From positions 2,194,501 through 2,258,500 of the forward strand of contig OZ004598.1 of the NCBI GenBank assembly GCA_963924555.1: a stretch of 64,000 nt of DNA, given 5' to 3'. The stretch comes from Crambe crambe. Its lineage: Eukaryota; Porifera; Demospongiae; Poecilosclerida; Crambeidae. The notes under the pieces are model-generated. The model saw only the letters and a list, made by a program, of their open reading frames with translations. It ran no database searches and was not told the origin of the DNA. Shown here piece after piece: positions 58,060-64,000 of this stretch; within the stretch, counting starts at the first letter, position 1, and each line of letters starts with the position of its first letter. The position numbers and the translations under genes were made by a program.

Positions 58060-58850
58060 GTAGATAAAAGGAGTATCATAATGGTAAGAACATGACCATC
58101 AGTTCTGCATACATGCATGTGTCCATGGTAGACAAATGCACATCTATATATTAATATGCTTGTACGTACGTACATCCGTCATGGTTCAAAGGTCAATTGG
58201 TAACATGCATGCGTGTCACTCGTGGCAACATGCAAGGAAGGAAGGGTGGATCAAGCTGTGGAGCGGCTCGATATGCCCAAGTACTTGAGTTTCTAGCTAT
58301 GGACTTGACTCAACAATGAATCTTGACGCTCTAAGAGTCCAACGTTACAAAGCTAAGAAAGAAGAGGGAAATATGGTTCAAAGATCAATAGCAACTGCAA
58401 CTAGCCAGGCTGGCGAAGATAGAAACAAGCAAGGGCCCGGAGACTGCAGTAAACCTAGGCCAGTGAAGAATGCAGGGCTGCAGCAAGCTTAAATAGCAAG
58501 CAAGATGCCAGAAAACTGCATAGGAAAAAGCTAGAAGAAACCAGCCCCAATAGCATACAATTTCAAATGCAAAATAAAAATTAATTGTTACAGATTTTCT
58601 GTGGTAGTACACAATGAATGTGTAAGTAGCTAGTACATTCTACATCATAATACATAAATGAGATGTTAACTATAGCCATGTGTAACTATAATAATAAGCT
58701 AGCTAGCTATAATACTATTGCCACACAGTAATTACTGAAAGACTGTAGGACTAGGGATGGTTATTGACATAAATTACTTTTTGGGTACAACAACAACAGC
58801 TGCACATGTGTGCATTTATGCACACATGTATGGGTCTGTAGTAATAAGCA
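58060..58850. other. No supported gene
   Basis: Intron or spacer sequence with TAGCTAGC repeats. A minus-strand frame at about 58385-58612 is hydrophobic and Cys-rich but has no recognisable features. Confidence 0.45.
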
Positions 58851-61340
58851 TTGGTCAAGCAGCCGCTAAAGATTTGATCCAGTGATTTTAAGATCATAAC
58901 CATCTGCATGGATGGGTCTGTAACAAACTTTGGTCAGCCACTAAACATACATTGATCCAGTGATTTTAAGATCATGACCATCTGCATGCATGGGTGTGTA
59001 ACAAACTTTGGTCAACTACTAGCTAAAAATTTCAATCTAGTGATTTTAAAAATGCATGCATCTGTCTGTAACAATAAAACATCAGTATGTATAAAGTAGC
59101 TGCACAACAAAGCACTTCTAGCTAATATCAACAAGGAAAGTGTAGCTATGTAACAACTATTTTTCTTGTTGGTATTATTATTATGACAGCTGCTACTACA
59201 TATAGCCTGTGTATTCCGTATGGCTTTAGTTTGCTGTGCAGCTTCTGATAATATATGTTTATGTATATCGATGCATGTTCTTAATATTACTGGATTAAAA
59301 TACTACATTTTATACCCATGCAGTTATCATTCCGAACATTGATCCAGTGTAAGAACATAATTATTTTTAAGAACATTATATACCATATCTGTATGCAGAG
59401 TCTAGCTAGTGACTGTTCCAGTATCTAGCTATAGGATCTGCAACATGAAAAATCGATATCCTAGTTTTCTATAACTTTGCACCTGTTTTAAGTAGAGGGG
59501 GTTGAAGCTTAAACATCCGCACCTTCAAATCTTGGGTTTGTGATTGCTTAACAGAGAAATTCACTCATAATGTACATTTTTGCGGTGTCAGCAAGATTGA
59601 AATCAAGGGTCAAATTTGGAAATTCATTGGTACTCTAAGTGTTGTGCTCACCTTGGCTGCCAAGTTGCTTCAAATTGAGCTACTATAACTCCTGAAACAG
59701 AGCCTTGGACCACTTATTTGCAATATCTTGGAGAGAACAATCAGCTGTGCTAGATGGAAGTCCATGAGAGGGCAATCCCTCAGTGTTCAGTTATTTGGGG
59801 ACTTGGTCCAAGATATGTAATGATGAAGTCAGAATGAGCCCAAGGGGTCCTTTGCCATCTAGGCAGTGTACTTCCAGTTGGTATAATAAGTGTGTGGTGA
59901 TTCCAGTTGTAGAAATGAGTGCAGCAACATATCAAAACTACAGGGCTGGATATCCAGGGTTTTTAGATAGGTGAGGTTGCAGGACTAGGAGCACAAACAC
60001 TGAACCATGAGGAAAGGCGTAAGAAGGAGCATGGAGGACCTGTGTTGGCTTCACTGGTAGGCTAGCTACCACTATTGAGCATTTTAGCTATTTGGTTAAA
60101 ATTAGTTGCACAAAATTGAATCCAAGAAATCCAGTTTGTGTGCATCATGAGTGTAGGCAAAGAGATGAAAATTTGTGTTATAGCTAGCTATCAAACTCAA
60201 AGTGACACATGCAAGGTCACACCTTGAATCACAGTTAGTATACACTGAGTTATCTAATGTGTGACCTTGAAAATGTAAGCCAAAGTGCTCCAAAAGATAT
60301 TTTTGAAGTGACATGTGCAAGGTCACAGGTGTGACTGTTAATGAAATCACAGTTGGTATGTACCGAGTTATCAATACAAGCCAATGTACTCAAAGATATC
60401 TTTGAAATGACACGTGCAAGGTCACAGTTAGTATGTACCGAGTTATCCAATGTGTGATCTTGAAAGTGAAAGCTAAAATGGGTGTCATGCACAATATACA
60501 TAGATTGTTTTTGTTTTACCGTAGCCTTAGATGATATAGTAACCACATTAGTTCCTAGTTTAGTTAGCCCACAGCCCACACATGTAACATGTTCTCTTTT
60601 CTAATTATACTACTTTAGAGGAGAAAGAAAAATAGACATGGCTAAGCAAGTAGACATGGTCAACAAGGAAAGTGTATGTAACAACTATTTTTCTTGTTGG
60701 TATTATTACAACAGCTGCTACTACGTATAGCTTGTGTATTCCGTATGGCTTTAGTTTGCTGTGCAGCTTCTGATATATGTTTATATTGATGCATGTTCTT
60801 AAAATTACTGGATTAAAACACCACATTTTATACCCACACAGTTATCATTCTAAACATTGATCCAGTGATATTTTAAGAACATAAGAACATATTATATACC
60901 ATCTGTATGCAGAGTTTATGACAGTAAACATTGTGTATAGCTACATCTGTAGCCCAAAAGAATACACAAAACTATTATTGGAAGACCATCTGTTTTATGC
61001 ATGCAGCTGTCGTAATAAATGATACCAACAAGAAAAATTGTGTATGCAAACTACTTCAGTATCAGGCTTAGTGGCTTTAGTTTGTTGTGCAGCTTCTGAT
61101 CTATGTTGCAGATGCATGGTCATGTTCTTGAAATCACTGGATTAAAACGTATTGGTTTGTTGTGCAGCTACGATGTACAAACTCTCTGTCGTAGACTCAT
61201 GCATGCAGATGGTAAATATCTTAAAATATCACTGGATGAATGTGTAAGGAAGGGTCTATACATGCATATCAGGCTGTAGCCACTAACTAATTTTTTTAGC
61301 CAGTTATTTTAAAAACATGACCATCTGCATGCTATAACAA
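58850..61340 (-). repeat. Interspersed modules, inverted relative to arm A
   Basis: Reverse complement of material from the 17.35-25.1 kb modules. The order (CTTTAGTTTGCTGTGCAGCT, later GATAACTCAGTG-type subrepeats, later CTAATTTTTTTAGCCAGT) shows that arm B has fewer or rearranged copies. It breaks off at the fold-back insertion. Confidence 0.75.
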
Positions 61341-62693
61341 TGAGCGCAAAAACTGAATAAAAAGTGAAGTAGGGATAGGCATAAAATTTAGCTGTATTAT
61401 TGCCCTCCTAATTTCAATAACACACACCTATATCACCCACCTTCAGCAACAAGTGAGTCAAGTAACCCCTTACCCGTACCCATCTCCAAACTCAAGAACC
61501 ACAGCAATATTACAAAACTACTATTCCTACTTCACTCCTAGGCCTCCTAATTTCAATCACCATACCCCCTAGGAGTGAAGTAGGAATAGTAGTTTTGTAA
61601 TATTGCTGTGGTGCTTGAGTTTGGAGATGGGGTTACTTGACTCAGTTGTTGCTGAAGGGGGATTTAAGTTGGGTGATATATGTGCGGTTATTGAAATTAG
61701 GAGGGCTAGGAGTGATAGGAATAGTAATAATGCAGCTAAATTTTATGGCTATCCCTACTTCACTTTTTATTTAGAAGAAATTTTTTGCGCTCACTTGTTT
61801 CCATTCTTTTTCTTTGTAATTAGATATAGAAATTCATGACATAACCTATCTTTTGTCTTCCTCTTTGTAGGTACGTAGCACTGGTGATCGAAGATTATGA
61901 ACTTGTGAATCGAACTTGACAGCGACAGCAATGTAAATGACATGTGCATGGCAGAGCCTCTAACCATACTGATTTCTACTGAAATTTGTCCGAAGAATTT
62001 CAATTTATATAGTACTCTTAAAATGGCTGAAATTCATGGTAAATGGGATCGTTTTTATACTGAAATCAAACTTCACAGGTTGGAAGCGTGCACACTGGCA
62101 TGGAGAAGTGAACAGACTACTACTGAGGAGTGCCTCAAGGCATGGTGAAGTTAGCAAACTACATACAGCTAAGTACTGGCTATGTGGGATGAGAATCTGT
62201 GCTGAAGAATGACCGGAACAAATAGCTAGCTAAACGAAGCCAAACTCGCACCTGACTTCTACATGGCCCTGCCCCTTATAGTACGTGCGTGGCTTCCAAA
62301 AAATGGCGAAAAAAGATTAGTTAGTGTTCAGATTGCTACCAATATCACTGAATAGTGAAATTCAAAACTAATAGCAAAAGATCAGCCTCTAGGTGCTGCT
62401 CTAACAGAATTTTGATGACTATAGCCAGTAAGTCAGTACGTCGATCTTATTTATTATTAATTATAAATAACCAGAACAAAAGTCAATTTTAGAACTTGTT
62501 TTTTTCGTATATTAGCGAATGAATTTTAGATTTTTGAACATTCTTCTCTCTACTGTGTAGATGTAATGATTCACTGTAGCCTTCTGAGGACCTGTAGAGT
62601 AAGGGTAGAAGAGAAAGAAGAGTTTTTAGTTTATACAGTCCTATGACCTTTGACCTGCCATCCCTACTTAGAGAGTGCTAACGCACTCTCTGA
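61341..62693. mobile_element. Fold-back transposon, short copy (1353 bp)
   Basis: Uninterrupted copies at about 17330-17352 and 21603-21631 read CTATAACAA-TATCAAAAC or close to it on the minus strand, which fixes the insertion here between CTATAACAA and TATCAAAAC. The target duplication is at most 2 bp (AT). The left end is TGAGCGCAAAAA. Inverted arms meet in a hairpin near 61.55 kb (CTATTCCTACTTCACTCC). The right tail repeats 9180-9989 and ends AGAGAGTGCTAACGCACTCTC. It is non-coding and lacks the gene found in the 5840-9989 copy. Confidence 0.75.
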
Positions 62694-63640
62694 TATCAAA
62701 ACAAAAGCCATTATAGTACAGAATACACCGACTCTTTAAATTTAGTCTGAATCTATATCTATATGCAGTTGTCATACCAACAATCTGTTAGTTCCGGAAC
62801 ATCTGCATGCATGCATGGGTTTGCATGTTGATAGCAAGTGAGCAAATAATTAGAGCTGACGTGCATACAGGGTGCCACTAACAGGACAGATACATTATGT
62901 ATACATGCATATGCCTGGGGCATTTACCACGTACTGACGTAGATACAGAGGTTTTAGGGAATCTTGCAAAGATTGGTCGTCAATACTACGCATGTGCTTG
63001 AATTTCTGAAATTGAGCTCAGATTTGGAAAGCACTTTAGAGAAGTAAGTTTCGAAGAGCTAGCTAGTGACTGTTCCAGTATAGGGTCTGCAACATGAAAA
63101 ATCGATATCCTAGTTTTCCATCACTTGCACCTGTTTTAAGTAGAGGGGGTTGAAGCTTAAACAGCCGCACCTTCAAATCCTGGGTTTGTGATTGCTTGAC
63201 AGAGAAATTCACTCATGATGTACATTTTTGCAGTGTCAGCAAGATTGAGGTCAAGGGTCAAATTTGGAAATTCAAATTTTGGTGCTCTAATCGTTGTGCT
63301 CACTTTGGCTGCCAAGTTGCTTCAAATTGAGCTGCTATAACTCCTGAAATGACCCCTTATTTGCAATATCTTGGAGAGAATAATCAGCTGGGGGTCCATG
63401 AGAGGGCAATCCCTCAGTGTTCAGTTGTTTGGGACTTGGTCCAAGATATGTAATGATGAAGTCAGAATGAACCCAAGGGGTCCTTTGCCATCTAGGCAGT
63501 GTACTTCCAGTTGGTATAATAAGTGTGTGGTTAGTATCTCCCCCTTAATGGCACATAATTTTGATTCCAGTTGTAGAAATGAGTGCAGCAACATATCAAA
63601 ACTACAGGGCTGGATATCCAGGGTTTTTAGATAGGTGGGG
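62694..63640 (-). repeat. Interspersed module, inverted (end of arm B)
   Basis: Reverse complement of the beginning of modules 1 and 2, then of a distal part (22.7-23.2 kb). It stops at about 63640 in GGGTTGCAGGA. Confidence 0.75.
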
Positions 63641-64000
63641 TTGCAGGAGCATAGCCTACCGATTAACGACCAGAAGTTATCCCTTGCACCATATCTCCCT
63701 CACCGATGGTCGTCAAAGTCTCAAACAATAACCATAGGAAAGATAATTTCATCTTCTATAACGTCTTATGAATTATTTTTCTGGATAGAAATTTTGCTAC
63801 GTATGCTGAATCAACTACGTCAGGTGTGAAATCATTTATCGACTACCATTACCTATTTTCGACCACCCGTTGAAAATCATAATAATTATCAATCATCGTC
63901 TGTTCCATTCTTTCTTCAATTTTGCTCCACTACATGTTAGGGCCCTTAAAAAGATACTGTTATACTATTTTATGCTATAAAATACATCATCATGACAAAT
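63641..64000. other. Unique sequence at the window end; nothing recognised
   Basis: No similarity to other parts of the window. No exon is recognised, including no sushi exon. Confidence 0.4.

Noticed and set aside
61603-61839. Plus-strand frame inside the short fold-back copy
   Set aside because: It spans the palindrome arm and the element tail, so it is a by-product of the inverted repeat.

Overview
The window looks like eukaryotic, AT-rich, repeat-dense invertebrate DNA. It has short GT-AG introns, sushi/CCP domains, CD225/dispanin proteins, Ty3/gypsy, hAT and MULE-like transposons, and very frequent TAGCTAGC motifs. A demosponge (Amphimedon-like) is my best guess. That is an inference from style, not proof.

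Layout. 1-3.9 kb holds the last exon of a CD225/dispanin gene and a duplicated block, split by a 1.9 kb inverted-repeat element. 4.9-5.2 kb is a MITE. 5.84-9.99 kb is a large fold-back transposon that carries a three-exon gene related to the N-terminus of a metazoan integrase-core family, plus a nested 622 bp MULE-like element. 10-11.5 kb has a decayed non-LTR reverse transcriptase. 11.6-34.1 kb and 50.2-58.1 kb hold the host genes. A second dispanin copy (35.7-36.7 kb) is followed by a 4.8 kb fold-back element whose arms contain tandem arrays (36.8-41.6 kb). Then come a decayed SWIM/YqaJ gene (41.7-42.8 kb), the second copy of the 3.2-3.9 kb block, and mixed repeat fragments to 50 kb. The last 6 kb are repeat modules, in inverted orientation to 17-25 kb, with one more fold-back insertion.

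The central biology is a multigene family of secreted proteins (676-814 aa; three intact genes and one pseudogene) that I do not recognise by name. Each has a signal peptide, an N-terminal domain, a coiled-coil-like middle, and a conserved C-terminal block (RPWF, LPEYxTxFxLAR, IPGAQIIGYF, PRFP). Three of the four lie tail-to-tail with a small type I membrane-protein gene. The best membrane gene has a signal peptide, a Cys-rich N-terminus, two sushi domains, a transmembrane helix and a cytoplasmic tail. Two of the secreted genes are head-to-head with their neighbours, one pair across only 185 bp. A ligand/receptor-type locus is an attractive but unproven reading.

The arrangement arose partly by a large inverted duplication. 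The segment 16.9-34.1 kb (arm A) matches 54.0-63.6 kb (arm B) in reverse. Arm B keeps an intact secreted gene. Arm A's copy lost its 5' end, gained frameshifts and a deletion, and was split by a gypsy element with identical LTRs. Comparing the arms, and the two dispanin blocks, gives empty sites and target-site duplications for several transposons.
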